A stretch of DNA of 49,159 nt from NCBI RefSeq assembly GCF_013304385.1, contig NZ_JAAITU010000034.1, positions 1 through 49,159 of the forward strand, given 5' to 3'. The first letter of the stretch is position 1; the number at the start of each line of letters is the position of its first letter. The position numbers and the translations under genes were made by a program. Source of the DNA: Blautia glucerasea. GTDB lineage: Bacteria; Bacillota; Clostridia; Lachnospirales; Lachnospiraceae. Shown here piece after piece: positions 27,428 through 36,348 of the stretch. The notes under the pieces were generated by a model. The model had not been told where the DNA came from, searched no databases, and worked only from the letters and a program-made list of their open reading frames with translations.

Positions 27428-27444
27428 TTTTATACCGTATAAAA
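27428..27444. promoter_or_regulatory. 17-bp palindrome in the AraC/MATE divergent promoter region
   Basis: TTTTATACCGTATAAAA is a perfect palindrome around a central C. It lies 41 bp upstream of the MATE gene start and 70 bp from the AraC start. It looks like an operator for a dimeric repressor and contains a TATAAA that may serve as a -10. Confidence 0.5.
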
Positions 27445-27485
27445 TGGTATGTAATAATGATATTAAAACGAATGGATAATGAAAT

Positions 27486-28841
27486 ATGAAGAACAAACAA
27501 TTAAATCTTACCTCCGGCCCGATTCTTTCTACCCTTACGGAGCTGGCACTGCCTATTATGGCATCTTCTTTTCTGGCTACAGCCTACAATATTACTGATA
27601 TGGCCTGGATCGGAATGCTTGGTTCCAAGGCAGTTGCAGGAGTAGGCGTAGGCGGCATGTACGTATGGCTTTCCCAGGGACTTTGTTCCCTGTCGCGTAT
27701 GGGCGGACAGGTAAATATGGCACAGGCCCTTGGCCGTAAAGACCGGGAGGCCTCTATCCGCTATGCAGATGTAGCTCTGCAGCTGACCATCCTGTTTGGT
27801 CTTTTTTTTACTGCACTCTGCCTGCTTTTTACAGATCCTCTGCTTCACTTTTTTAATCTGACAGATCCGGAAGCTTATGCCAGTGCCAGGGTCTACATGC
27901 TGATCACCTGTGGACTGATCCTGCTTCCTTACCTGACTCAGACTCTGACCGGACTTTATACAGCCCAGGGAGATTCCAAAACTCCCCTGAAGGCTAACTT
28001 CCTGGGGCTTGTGCTGAATATGGTTCTGGATCCTGTTCTAATCCTTGGAGTGGGACCTTTTCCAAGACTGGAGGTTGTTGGTGCTGCAGCTGCCACTGTC
28101 ACTTCCCAGTTTCTGGTGCTGGCAGTACTTGTTGTCAGCCTTGTTAAGGATCACAGTGAAACCAATATCCTGCGTCATTCCAATCCTTTACGCAGATCTG
28201 CTTCCAGCTATTATAAAGATGTTTTCCGCATTGGGATTCCCACCGCACTGCAAGGCAGCATTTACTGCCTGATCTCCATGATCCTGACACGTATGGTTTC
28301 CGGCTTTGGTGCAGGTGCTATTGCAGTCCAGCGTGTAGGCGGACAGATCGAATCCCTGTCCTGGAATACTGCCGACGGCTTCGGTGCTGCTCTAAATGCT
28401 TTCATGGGACAGAATTATGGTGCAAGAAAGACGGACCGTATCCGGAAAGGATACAGCATTTCCTTTCGGCTGCTGGTTGCCTGGGGGCTTTTGATCACTG
28501 CAGCCTTTATATTGATCCCCGGCCCTATTTCCTCCCTGTTTTTCCATGAAAAGGATGTAGTGCTGATTTCCGTTAGTTACCTGACCATCATCGGATTTGG
28601 GGAAGCCTTTATGAGTGTGGAGCTGATGACCATAGGTGCACTGTCAGGCCTTGGAAAAACAAAGCTTTGCAGTATTATCAGTATTATTTTTACTGGTATG
28701 CGTATCCCGCTTGCCATGGTTCTTTCCGCCACTTCCCTTGGACTTGACGGGATCTGGTGGGCACTTACCGCTACAAGCATAGTGAAAGGGATCATTTTTT
28801 ACTTTGCATTTCAACATATCAGCAGGCGCAGCCTGTACTAG
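27486..28841 (+). CDS. MATE-family efflux transporter
   Basis: This 451-residue protein has about 12 transmembrane helices in two homologous halves. MATE features include the N-terminal ELALPIMASSFLATAYNITDMAWIG segment, GGQVNMAQALGRKD, and the mirrored GGQIESLSWNTADGFGAALNAFMGQNYGA in the second half. MATE carriers export drugs or metabolites using Na+ or H+. The substrate is unknown. The ribosome site is weak. The nth gene follows after 55 bp on the same strand and may be cotranscribed. Confidence 0.93.
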   Translation: MKNKQLNLTSGPILSTLTELALPIMASSFLATAYNITDMAWIGMLGSKAVAGVGVGGMYVWLSQGLCSLSRMGGQVNMAQALGRKDREASIRYADVALQLTILFGLFFTALCLLFTDPLLHFFNLTDPEAYASARVYMLITCGLILLPYLTQTLTGLYTAQGDSKTPLKANFLGLVLNMVLDPVLILGVGPFPRLEVVGAAAATVTSQFLVLAVLVVSLVKDHSETNILRHSNPLRRSASSYYKDVFRIGIPTALQGSIYCLISMILTRMVSGFGAGAIAVQRVGGQIESLSWNTADGFGAALNAFMGQNYGARKTDRIRKGYSISFRLLVAWGLLITAAFILIPGPISSLFFHEKDVVLISVSYLTIIGFGEAFMSVELMTIGALSGLGKTKLCSIISIIFTGMRIPLAMVLSATSLGLDGIWWALTATSIVKGIIFYFAFQHISRRSLY

Positions 28842-28896
28842 AAATGCTTTTGCCCCCAACATCCTATTATCAATGACCAATAATAAAGAGGTACTT

Positions 28897-29529
28897 ATGA
28901 CAAAAAAAGAACTGGCTCTTGAAGTCATCAAACGATTAAAAACCGCATATCCGGATGCAGACTGTACCCTGGATTATGATCAGGCCTGGAAGCTTCTTGT
29001 AAGCGTCCGCCTGGCAGCCCAGTGTACAGATGCAAGGGTAAATGTAGTAGTACAAGATCTTTTTACCAGATATCCAAGTGTGGCAGCCCTGGCTCAGGCA
29101 GCTCCGGAAGAGATCGAGGCTATCGTGAAGCCTTGCGGTCTTGGCAAAAGCAAGGCAAAGGATATCAGCGCCTGTATGAAAATGCTTCATGAAAAATATA
29201 ATGACAAGGTTCCTGAAGATTTTAACGCTCTTCTGTCTTTACCCGGCGTAGGCCGCAAAAGTGCCAATCTGATCATGGGGGATGTATTCGGTAAGCCTGC
29301 CATTGTAACAGATACCCACTGTATCCGTCTTTCCAACAGGATCGGACTTGTAAACGGGATCAAAGACCCGAAAAAAGTAGAGATGGAATTATGGAAGATC
29401 ATTCCGCCAGAAGAGGGCAGTGATCTGTGTCACCGTCTTGTGTGGCACGGAAGAGAAATCTGCACAGCAAGGACACAGCCTCACTGTGACAGATGCTGTC
29501 TATTTGATATCTGTGAAAGGAATCTGTAA
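28897..29529 (+). CDS. nth: Endonuclease III (DNA glycosylase/AP lyase)
   Basis: This 210-residue base-excision repair enzyme removes oxidised pyrimidines and cuts abasic sites. The helix-hairpin-helix LPGVGRKSAN carries the catalytic Lys121, and VTDTHCIRL carries Asp139. The C-terminus has the [4Fe-4S] cysteines, but the first pair is separated by seven residues (CTARTQPHC) rather than the usual six, followed by X2 and X5 spacing. The ATG at 28897 follows AAAGAGG. An in-frame start 24 nt upstream is possible. Confidence 0.94.
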   Translation: MTKKELALEVIKRLKTAYPDADCTLDYDQAWKLLVSVRLAAQCTDARVNVVVQDLFTRYPSVAALAQAAPEEIEAIVKPCGLGKSKAKDISACMKMLHEKYNDKVPEDFNALLSLPGVGRKSANLIMGDVFGKPAIVTDTHCIRLSNRIGLVNGIKDPKKVEMELWKIIPPEEGSDLCHRLVWHGREICTARTQPHCDRCCLFDICERNL

Positions 29530-29603
29530 AAAGGTACCAAAAGATTCTACAGTATGCAAGAAATGTGAGAATATCCTGCAAGATGCTAATTGCTGAAACA
29601 TTA

Positions 29604-30173
29604 CTACATTTCCAATATTTTATCTGCACCAAGGGAAAAAGCATCCTGTTTTTCATGTGTTACCAAAAGCAGGGTCTTTCCCTTGGTGTATTTTTTTATG
29701 GTGTCCAAAACTTTGATCCTGGTATCCGGATCCAGTCCGGAAAGAGGCTCATCCATAAGAATACAGTTCCGGTCTGCTGCCAGTGCTCTTGCGATGGCAG
29801 TCCTGCGGCACATACCGCCGCTTAATTCGCCCGCTTTTTTGTCCCAGGCCTCTTCCAGATCTAAAGCAGCAAGGAGTTCCCGGAGTCTTTCCTCCGAAAG
29901 CCTTTTATTTACCAGACGGATATTCGCCTGTACGGTAAGATTCCGGCAAAGTCTGTCCTCCTGAAAAACAGCTGCCATAGGTTCTTTGTTCCCCTGTATG
30001 GTTCCTGTATCCGGGAGTTCCAATCCCAGGATCAGATTCAGAAGTGTTGTTTTCCCGCATCCTGATCTGCCCATAATACAGGTGGTTTTCCCTTCTGGAA
30101 AGCAATAGGAAAAATCCTGCAATACTGCCTGCCCATAATAAGCTTTGCATAAATCCTGGATGATCAGATCCAT
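29604..30173 (-). CDS. ABC transporter ATP-binding protein (nitrate/sulfonate/taurine type)
   Basis: This 189-residue ATPase has Walker A GRSGCGKTT, Q-loop VFQED, signature LSGGM, Walker B CILMDEP and the H-loop LLVTHE. All motifs are intact, but it is shorter than the usual ~240-260 residues, lacking the C-terminal extension. It is the last gene of a three-gene importer, starting 2 bp after the permease stop. It energises uptake of the substrate bound by the protein encoded at 30942-31910. Confidence 0.92.
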   Translation of the reverse strand: MDLIIQDLCKAYYGQAVLQDFSYCFPEGKTTCIMGRSGCGKTTLLNLILGLELPDTGTIQGNKEPMAAVFQEDRLCRNLTVQANIRLVNKRLSEERLRELLAALDLEEAWDKKAGELSGGMCRRTAIARALAADRNCILMDEPLSGLDPDTRIKVLDTIKKYTKGKTLLLVTHEKQDAFSLGADKILEM

Positions 30174-30175
30174 TT

Positions 30176-30967
30176 TTATTTTCCCATCCTTTCCACAAGT
30201 GTGCCTATTCCGGTCAGAAACAATTTTTCAAACAAAACGCTGATTCCGATGATCACAATGGTCCATGCAAAAAGATCCGGTGTATTTAAATATATTTTTG
30301 CATGATACAGCTTCTCCCCTATCGATCCGCCTGGGATCCCGATCACCTCTGCAGCGACTCCGGCTTTCCAGCAAAGCCCCAATGCCAGACGGCAGGCAGC
30401 CAGAAAATAAGGGGCAGCCTGTGAAATGTAAATATACCGCACCTTTCTTCCAAAGCTGACCTGAAATACCTGGGCCATTTCCAAAAGCTCCCGGTCGGTT
30501 TCCCGGATGCCCTGGCATACATTTGTATAAACTGCTGGAAACACCATAAGAAACGTTATAAATACAGAAAGATTCCTGGATGGAAGCCAGATCAGGCACA
30601 AAATAATAAATGAAGCAACAGGGACCGACTTCATAACCGTTACAACAGGCGCCAGCAGGATCTCCAGCACTTTACATCCACAGGCTACGGCAGCCAATAT
30701 GGTTCCTGCAAAAAGCCCCAGAAGAAATCCGGAAACAATCCGCACAAAGCTGAATTCTACAGTTTTCCAGAAATCTGCCTGCGGCAAAAGCTGCCACAAT
30801 TTTTTTACAACAGAAACAGGAGCTGCCAGAAGGATCTCCTGTTTCAGCCACATACTGGCCAGCTGCCATACCAGGATCCAGAAGGCAGCTGCCAGTATTC
30901 TTATTGTATAGCTTTTCCACCTGAGCCTGTTATTTTGGGTCTCATCGTGCGTAGTAGAAATCATCAT
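30176..30967 (-). CDS. ABC transporter permease (SsuC/TauC-like)
   Basis: This 263-residue membrane protein has about six helices. Near residues ~130-180 a loop (CQGIRETDRELLEMAQVFQVS) corresponds to the EAA-type site that contacts the ATPase. The ATG at 30967 overlaps the end of the substrate-binding-protein gene by 26 nt. A TTG at 30985 is an alternative. The overlap indicates coupled translation with its partner. Confidence 0.88.
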   Translation of the reverse strand: MMISTTHDETQNNRLRWKSYTIRILAAAFWILVWQLASMWLKQEILLAAPVSVVKKLWQLLPQADFWKTVEFSFVRIVSGFLLGLFAGTILAAVACGCKVLEILLAPVVTVMKSVPVASFIILCLIWLPSRNLSVFITFLMVFPAVYTNVCQGIRETDRELLEMAQVFQVSFGRKVRYIYISQAAPYFLAACRLALGLCWKAGVAAEVIGIPGGSIGEKLYHAKIYLNTPDLFAWTIVIIGISVLFEKLFLTGIGTLVERMGK

Positions 30968-31910
30968 CCGGAAGCTGTCCTCCAACCATCTCTGGGTTCT
31001 GCTGTTCCAGTGTGCTCAGATATCCGGACAGCATGGTCTGCATCTCTTCTCCCTCTACAAATACGATACTGCAGTCAGGGATGGCCTTTTTGGCCACTTC
31101 TTCAGCAATAATGTCATGGGCGCCAATGATCTTTGCAGCCTGATCCGGATCGCTGTTTACAAATTCTACGGACGCTTGATATGCATCCATAAAAGCATCC
31201 ACATCAGCCTCATGCTCCTTAAGATAATCATTTCTTACAACAACCACTCCTGTTACCAGCTGGCTGTCATCAGAAACTCCATCCTGCCACAGCTGATTCA
31301 GATCCAAAGCCACCCGAAGGCTGTCATTTTTCATCAATGCAGTTGTAACAAAGGGCTGGGGCAAAAGCCCTGCTGCTGTCTGGTCATTTGCCAGAGCTGC
31401 AACTACTTCCGCATGTTCTGACTTATATTCAATGGTCACATCCTTTTCAGGATCGATCCCATTTGCACTTAATACATATTCCAGGGCATACTCCGGTGTA
31501 GCGCCTTTTCCACTGGCGTAAATGGTTTTTCCTTTCAGGTCTTCCACAGACTGTATGGATTCTCCATTTTCCACCAGGTAGAGAACGCCCAGTGTATTCA
31601 CAGCCAGTACGCTTACATTCTTCTGTGTCTTCTGATACAGCACTGCCGCCAGATTGGATGGAACAGCTGCTATATCTACATTTCCCTGCACGATCTGCGG
31701 TACGATCTCGTCTGGGGATGCTGCTATGGTAAAATCATAGCTGTCATCATCCAGCAGCTGTGCCATGCCCATGGCAGTTGGTCCTTTTAAGGCGCCTATA
31801 GCAATCTTGTCAGATGCTTTTTCCTCTGCGGAAACTGTAATGCAGCTTCCAGCCAGCGTTCCTGCCAAGAGCCCTGCTGTCAGCAATACGGATATCATTT
31901 TTTTCTTCAT
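30942..31910 (-). CDS. ABC transporter substrate-binding protein (SsuA/THI5-like)
   Basis: This 322-residue secreted protein has a signal peptide (residues 1-~28; either VSA-EE cleavage or a weak lipobox at Cys23). The rest is a type II periplasmic-binding fold with IAIGALKGPTAMGM, VDIAAVPSNLAAVLY and DLKGKTIYASGKGATPEY, as in NMT1/THI5-like and sulfonate or nitrate binding proteins. The ligand cannot be assigned. It is the first of three importer genes and starts 74 bp after hydA on the same strand. An inverted repeat lies in that gap. The ATG follows AAGGAGGGG. Confidence 0.9.
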   Translation of the reverse strand: MKKKMISVLLTAGLLAGTLAGSCITVSAEEKASDKIAIGALKGPTAMGMAQLLDDDSYDFTIAASPDEIVPQIVQGNVDIAAVPSNLAAVLYQKTQKNVSVLAVNTLGVLYLVENGESIQSVEDLKGKTIYASGKGATPEYALEYVLSANGIDPEKDVTIEYKSEHAEVVAALANDQTAAGLLPQPFVTTALMKNDSLRVALDLNQLWQDGVSDDSQLVTGVVVVRNDYLKEHEADVDAFMDAYQASVEFVNSDPDQAAKIIGAHDIIAEEVAKKAIPDCSIVFVEGEEMQTMLSGYLSTLEQQNPEMVGGQLPDDDFYYAR

Positions 31911-31952
31911 GTCTTTTGCCCCTCCTTAGTCTCAGGTCATACTTAAAAGTCG

Positions 31953-31981
31953 TGTAACTGTCCAGTACTTTTACAGTTACA
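31953..31981. promoter_or_regulatory. Inverted repeat TGTAACTG-N13-CAGTTACA before the ABC operon
   Basis: Eight-bp perfect arms (31953-31960 and 31974-31981) lie between hydA and the substrate-binding-protein gene. The same GTAACTG/CAGTTAC pair occurs in the bioY leader. Spacing and sequence resemble BirA-like operators, but this is inference. No T-run follows, so it is not a clear terminator. Confidence 0.5.
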
Positions 31982-31984
31982 ATA

Positions 31985-33676
31985 TCATTCATAAGATTTG
32001 TTGTGAAGCAATTCGTGTTCTTTTCCCTTCAGAAGTCCGTTGTACAGCTCTACTACCAGCGGGTTCTCATCTGACTTTTTGATGATCATGGTATTGTCTG
32101 CATTATAAAGCCCTTTTGCCCTTAATGCCTTGGTCCTAGCACCGGCTCTTGTAGGCTGGCCACCGCCCATGATACATCCCCGTCTGCAGGCCATAACCTC
32201 GATCAGATGGTATTCTTTCTCTCCATTTTTCACCTGATCCATCACTTTCCGTGCATTTGCAAGTCCATTGGCAACACAGATCTTTATTTCCATTCCTTCA
32301 TACATAACGGAAAACTCTTTGATGCCTTCATCACCGCGCACACCACATTCTGCGATCTCATGCATAGATTCTTTGCGGTGATCTTTTGTGAGACGACGGA
32401 GAACTGCCTCTGTAACACCGCCTGTTACGCCAAAGATCACGCCGCCGCCTGAGCCAAAGCCAAATGGCATATCGCAGGCTTCCGGATCCAGCGGAGCAAA
32501 GTCGATACCGAAATTATCGATCATACGGATCAGCTCTGTAGTGGTGATCACAATGTCTGTGTCCTGTTCTCCGTGGGTAAAGCTGTTGGGCCGGATCGCT
32601 TCTGCCTTCTTGGCTGTACATGGCATAATGGAAACCATAACCGTCTTCTTTCCATCCTGATGTTCCGGCTGCCGGAAATATTCCTTGATCACAGCGGAAA
32701 GCATCCCCTGTGGAGATCTGCAGGTAGAAAGATTAGGGATGTAATCCTTGTACTGATCTGTAATAAATTTCACCCATGCCGGGCAGCAGGATGTGAGCAG
32801 CGGAAGTTTTTCTCCTTTTTTGATCCGGTCAAGAAATTCTGCACTCTCCTCCATAATGGTAAGATCTGCACTGAAAGAGGTATCGTATACTTCGTCAAAT
32901 CCCATTCTGTGCAGGGCATTTACGATCTTGCCCATAACACTTCTGCCCTTTGACAGCCCGTAATGATCCCCTACTGCAACACGTACTGCCGGTGCGATCT
33001 GTGCCACCACCCGTACATTTGGATCAGCCAGTGCATCCCATACCAGATCTGTATGGGTCTTGATGGAAATCGCACCTGTAGGACAATAAATACGGCACTG
33101 TCCACAGTTCACGCAATCAGTCTGGGCAATCTTTTTGTTAAATGCAGGCATGACCATAGCGTCCGTACCACGGAATGCAAAGCCCAGCGCACCAATCCCC
33201 TGAAGCTCTTCACAGGCACGTACACAGTCTCCGCAAAGGATACATTTGTTAGGATCCCTTACAAGAGAAGGAGAACTTGTATCCAGCTCATAGGGCTCCC
33301 TGGTATTTTCAAAACGGATGGTATTCACCCCAAGACGGTGTGCCAGCTCCTGGAGAATACACTCTCCGCTTTTCACACAGGTAGTACAGTCGCGGCAATG
33401 AGCCGCCAGAAGCAGCTCCACGATCAGCTTCCTGTATTTCTTAATTCGTCCTGAATTGGTGTAAATGGTCATCCCATCCCTTGGTTCTTCAGAACAGGAT
33501 GCAAACATCTTGCCCCTTTCATCCTCTACCATACACAAACGGCAGGCTCCAAATGTGGACACCTCAGAATGGTAGCACAATGTTGGAATATTTATTCCTG
33601 CTTTCCTGATCACGGACAGCACATTTTTTTCATCGGTAAACTCTATTTTTCTACCGTCAATCATCATATATCCCAT
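31985..33676 (-). CDS. hydA: [FeFe] hydrogenase catalytic subunit HydA (bifurcating type)
   Basis: This 563-residue enzyme interconverts protons and H2. In order it has an N-terminal [2Fe-2S] domain (C34, C45, C48, C61), a His-Cys3 [4Fe-4S] site (HCRDCTTCVKSGEC, 93-106), two ferredoxin clusters (C145-C155 and C188-C198), and the H-cluster motifs L1 TSCCPAW (295-301), L2 MPCTAKKAE (351-359) and L3 MACRRGCIMGGGQP (495-508). The domain order fits group A3 HydABC enzymes that couple ferredoxin and NADH oxidation. It is the third gene of hydC-hydB-hydA. AAGGGGG precedes the ATG. Confidence 0.96.
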   Translation of the reverse strand: MGYMMIDGRKIEFTDEKNVLSVIRKAGINIPTLCYHSEVSTFGACRLCMVEDERGKMFASCSEEPRDGMTIYTNSGRIKKYRKLIVELLLAAHCRDCTTCVKSGECILQELAHRLGVNTIRFENTREPYELDTSSPSLVRDPNKCILCGDCVRACEELQGIGALGFAFRGTDAMVMPAFNKKIAQTDCVNCGQCRIYCPTGAISIKTHTDLVWDALADPNVRVVAQIAPAVRVAVGDHYGLSKGRSVMGKIVNALHRMGFDEVYDTSFSADLTIMEESAEFLDRIKKGEKLPLLTSCCPAWVKFITDQYKDYIPNLSTCRSPQGMLSAVIKEYFRQPEHQDGKKTVMVSIMPCTAKKAEAIRPNSFTHGEQDTDIVITTTELIRMIDNFGIDFAPLDPEACDMPFGFGSGGGVIFGVTGGVTEAVLRRLTKDHRKESMHEIAECGVRGDEGIKEFSVMYEGMEIKICVANGLANARKVMDQVKNGEKEYHLIEVMACRRGCIMGGGQPTRAGARTKALRAKGLYNADNTMIIKKSDENPLVVELYNGLLKGKEHELLHNKSYE

Positions 33677-33690
33677 AATATACCCCCTTC

Positions 33691-35562
33691 CTATGCTTCC
33701 ACATAAATCGCATCAAAATTACAGTTATCTTTACATGCGCCGCACTTGATGCAAAGAGTATTGTCTATATGATGAGGATGCTTGATCAGTCCTGAAATTG
33801 CACCTGCCGGACAGTTTCTTGCACACTTGCCGCAGCCGATACAGAATTCCTGATTGATATGGAACTGACGCAGTGCAGTACATACCTTTGCACGGCACTT
33901 CTTATCCCTGATATGCTCCTCGTATTCATCCCTGAAGCGGTGCAGAGTACTGATTATAGGAAGCGGTGCGCTTTTGCCAAGGCCGCAAAGTGCCATACTC
34001 TGAACCATATTTGCCAGTTCTTCCAGCTGATCCAGATCTGACATTTCGCCTTTGCCATCTACGATCCTTTCCAGGATCTCCAGCATACGCTTGGTTCCCT
34101 CACGGCAAGGTACGCATTTACCACAGCTTTCCCTCTGGGTAAAATTCATGAAGAAACGTGCAACCTCTACCATACAGGTGTTTTCATCCATAACAACCAG
34201 TCCGCCGGATCCCATGATCGCATCCAGCTTCTTTACCGAGTCAAAATCCAGGGGCACATCCAGCTGATCCATGATCAGACATCCACCGGAAGGTCCTCCG
34301 ATCTGTACGCCTTTAAAGGCTGCTCCCTTTTTCAGTCCGCCGCCAATATCATAAATAATATGGCGCAACGTAGTGCCCATAGGCACCTCGATCAAGCCTG
34401 TATTCTCAATAGCTCCTGTAAGGGAGAAGGTTTTGGTACCCGGGCTTCCTTCTGTACCGATGGTCCGGAACCAGTCAGCCCCCTGAAGAATGATCTTGGG
34501 CACATTGGCATAGGTTTCCACATTGTTCAGTACCGTAGGCTTGCCCCACAGTCCTTTCTCCACTGTACGTGGAGGCTTTACACGAGGCATACCCCGGTTG
34601 CCTTCAATAGATGCTGTAAGTGCAGATCCCTCACCACATACAAAGGCACCTGCACCTCTGTTAATATGTAAATGGAAATTAATTCCTGTTCCCAGGATGT
34701 TATCTCCCAGGAATCCGTAATTCTCTGCCTGTTCAATAGCCATACGCAGTCTCTTTACAGAGAGAGGATATTCTGCACGTACATAGATATAGCCTTCTTC
34801 TGCGCCAACTGCATAAGCAGCAATGGTCATACCTTCGATCATCTTATATGGATCGCCTTCCATAACAGACCCGTCCATAAATGCACCAGGATCGCCTTCA
34901 TCACCATTACATACAACATAGCGGATCTTTTCGGCCTGTCTTGCCACCTGGGACCATTTCTTCCCTGCCGGGAATCCGGCGCCGCCACGGCCCCTGAGGC
35001 CTGACTTTGTCACCTCCTGTATCACATCATCAGGAGTCATGGATTCCAGTGCCTTTGCCAGTGCCTGGTATCCGCCAACTGCAATATATTCGTCAATAGA
35101 TTCTGCATCGATCTTTCCACAATTTTCCAGTACCACCCTTGTCTGAAGGTTTAGGAAAGGAATGTCCTCCGGGTGGGGACAGACAGTGTCCTTCTCTCTG
35201 TAAAACAGACGCTCTACTGGCTTTCCTTCCAGAACTGTACGCTCTACGATCTCTTTACAGTCCTGCGGCTGCACATGTACATACTGATATCCGTAAGGCT
35301 CTATCCTCATCAAAGGCCCCAGCTCGCATAATCCCTGACAGCCAGTCTTGATCACGCCTGTATGAGGGATATCTTTTTGCATTTCCACCTTTACTCCGTC
35401 CACATCCCGGCACAGCACCTTCATCTCCTCATAGATCTTCTGTGCGCCGGAGGCAATACAGCCTGTACCTGAACATACAAGTACACGACAGGTATAGGAG
35501 CGGATCTTTTCATTTACTTCTTTCTGTTTGTTTAACAGTTCTTCTCCATTTCTTATACTCAT
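33691..35562 (-). CDS. hydB: HydB, NADH/FMN-binding subunit of the bifurcating hydrogenase
   Basis: This 623-residue NuoF-like protein has an N-terminal thioredoxin-like [2Fe-2S] domain (CSGTGC... GCQGLCELG). The NADH/FMN domain shows GRGGAGFPAGKKW and CNGDEGDPGAF. A [4Fe-4S] motif CGKCVPCREGT follows, then two C-terminal ferredoxin clusters (CIGCGKCARNC and CIKCGACKDNC). It passes electrons between NAD(H) and HydA. Its start overlaps the hydC stop by 4 nt, and hydA begins 14 bp after its stop. Confidence 0.96.
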   Translation of the reverse strand: MSIRNGEELLNKQKEVNEKIRSYTCRVLVCSGTGCIASGAQKIYEEMKVLCRDVDGVKVEMQKDIPHTGVIKTGCQGLCELGPLMRIEPYGYQYVHVQPQDCKEIVERTVLEGKPVERLFYREKDTVCPHPEDIPFLNLQTRVVLENCGKIDAESIDEYIAVGGYQALAKALESMTPDDVIQEVTKSGLRGRGGAGFPAGKKWSQVARQAEKIRYVVCNGDEGDPGAFMDGSVMEGDPYKMIEGMTIAAYAVGAEEGYIYVRAEYPLSVKRLRMAIEQAENYGFLGDNILGTGINFHLHINRGAGAFVCGEGSALTASIEGNRGMPRVKPPRTVEKGLWGKPTVLNNVETYANVPKIILQGADWFRTIGTEGSPGTKTFSLTGAIENTGLIEVPMGTTLRHIIYDIGGGLKKGAAFKGVQIGGPSGGCLIMDQLDVPLDFDSVKKLDAIMGSGGLVVMDENTCMVEVARFFMNFTQRESCGKCVPCREGTKRMLEILERIVDGKGEMSDLDQLEELANMVQSMALCGLGKSAPLPIISTLHRFRDEYEEHIRDKKCRAKVCTALRQFHINQEFCIGCGKCARNCPAGAISGLIKHPHHIDNTLCIKCGACKDNCNFDAIYVEA

Positions 35563-36038
35563 ACGCTTTCTCCTCTCAGCCGGTTCAAAAGTTCTATGGC
35601 TTTTTCTTCCGTCATCTTCGGATGTACTTCATCGTTTACAGTCAGGGTAGGCGCAAGTCCGCAGGCTCCCAGACAGGAAACTGTCTCAACTGTGAAAAGC
35701 ATATCGTCTGTGGTATGCTTTTTATTTGTCAGACCCAGTTCTTTCATCAGTGCCTCTTTCACAGGCTGTGATTTTCTTACGTGACAGGCTGTTCCGTCAC
35801 AGACCTTGATCACGTATTTCCCTTTTGGCTCAAATGAAAAGTTTTCATAAAAGGTAGCCACGCTGTATGCTTTGGCTTCTTTTACCCCGATCTCTTTCGC
35901 CACATAGGTGAGCAGTTCCCCTGGCAGGTACCGGTATTCTGCCTGGATGTCCTGCATGATGGGGATCAGCGATGCTGCTTTCCGACCATAGTGTGCGATA
36001 ATCTCATCCGCCTTGTTGTAATAAGATTGATCTAACAT
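35559..36038 (-). CDS. hydC: HydC, NuoE-like [2Fe-2S] subunit of the bifurcating hydrogenase
   Basis: This 159-residue protein has a thioredoxin-like fold with four cysteines for one [2Fe-2S] cluster (VCDGTACHVR and CLGACGLAP). The N-terminal helical region includes YLPGELLTYVAKEIGV and VATFYENFSF, typical of NuoE/HydC. The start MLDQSYYNK at 36038 follows AGGAGG. Longer upstream versions lack support. It is the first gene of the hydrogenase operon and ends in a 4-nt overlap with hydB. Confidence 0.95.
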   Translation of the reverse strand: MLDQSYYNKADEIIAHYGRKAASLIPIMQDIQAEYRYLPGELLTYVAKEIGVKEAKAYSVATFYENFSFEPKGKYVIKVCDGTACHVRKSQPVKEALMKELGLTNKKHTTDDMLFTVETVSCLGACGLAPTLTVNDEVHPKMTEEKAIELLNRLRGESV

Positions 36039-36234
36039 TGGTTTCCTCCTTACTTTGCGTCGTTCGCTAGTATGTATTTGTATCCATTGCACAATTCTAT
36101 ATCCAATATAGTACATTATCTGGCAGGATTATACAATTATTTTTTTTGCTTTTCTGTGATTATTGTGGATTTTTATTACTATCAGCGAAATGAATAGCAG
36201 CTCGATAAGCATTCACATACACCGTCCCACTTTT

Positions 36235-36263
36235 TTGACATGCATATTTTCTTATGCTATGAT
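36235..36263 (+). promoter_or_regulatory. Strong promoter of the NusG-II-domain gene
   Basis: A perfect TTGACA (36235-36240), a 17-nt spacer and TATGAT (36258-36263) imply a transcript start near 36270 and a ~155-nt leader. That leader carries a tandem repeat. The rest of 36039-36425 holds no recognisable gene. Confidence 0.75.
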
Positions 36264-36348
36264 ATTTTCGATTAAGCGAAATTATGAAACGACAAAGCCA
36301 ATAGCTGCTTACACGCATATGCACCAGAGGCTTTTGACTGGTGTTTTT

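Noticed and set aside
31911..31984. TPP riboswitch before the THI5-like importer genes
   Set aside because: The 74-bp gap is too short, and the conserved CUGAGA/ACC core arrangement of a TPP riboswitch is not present. Only an inverted repeat is seen.
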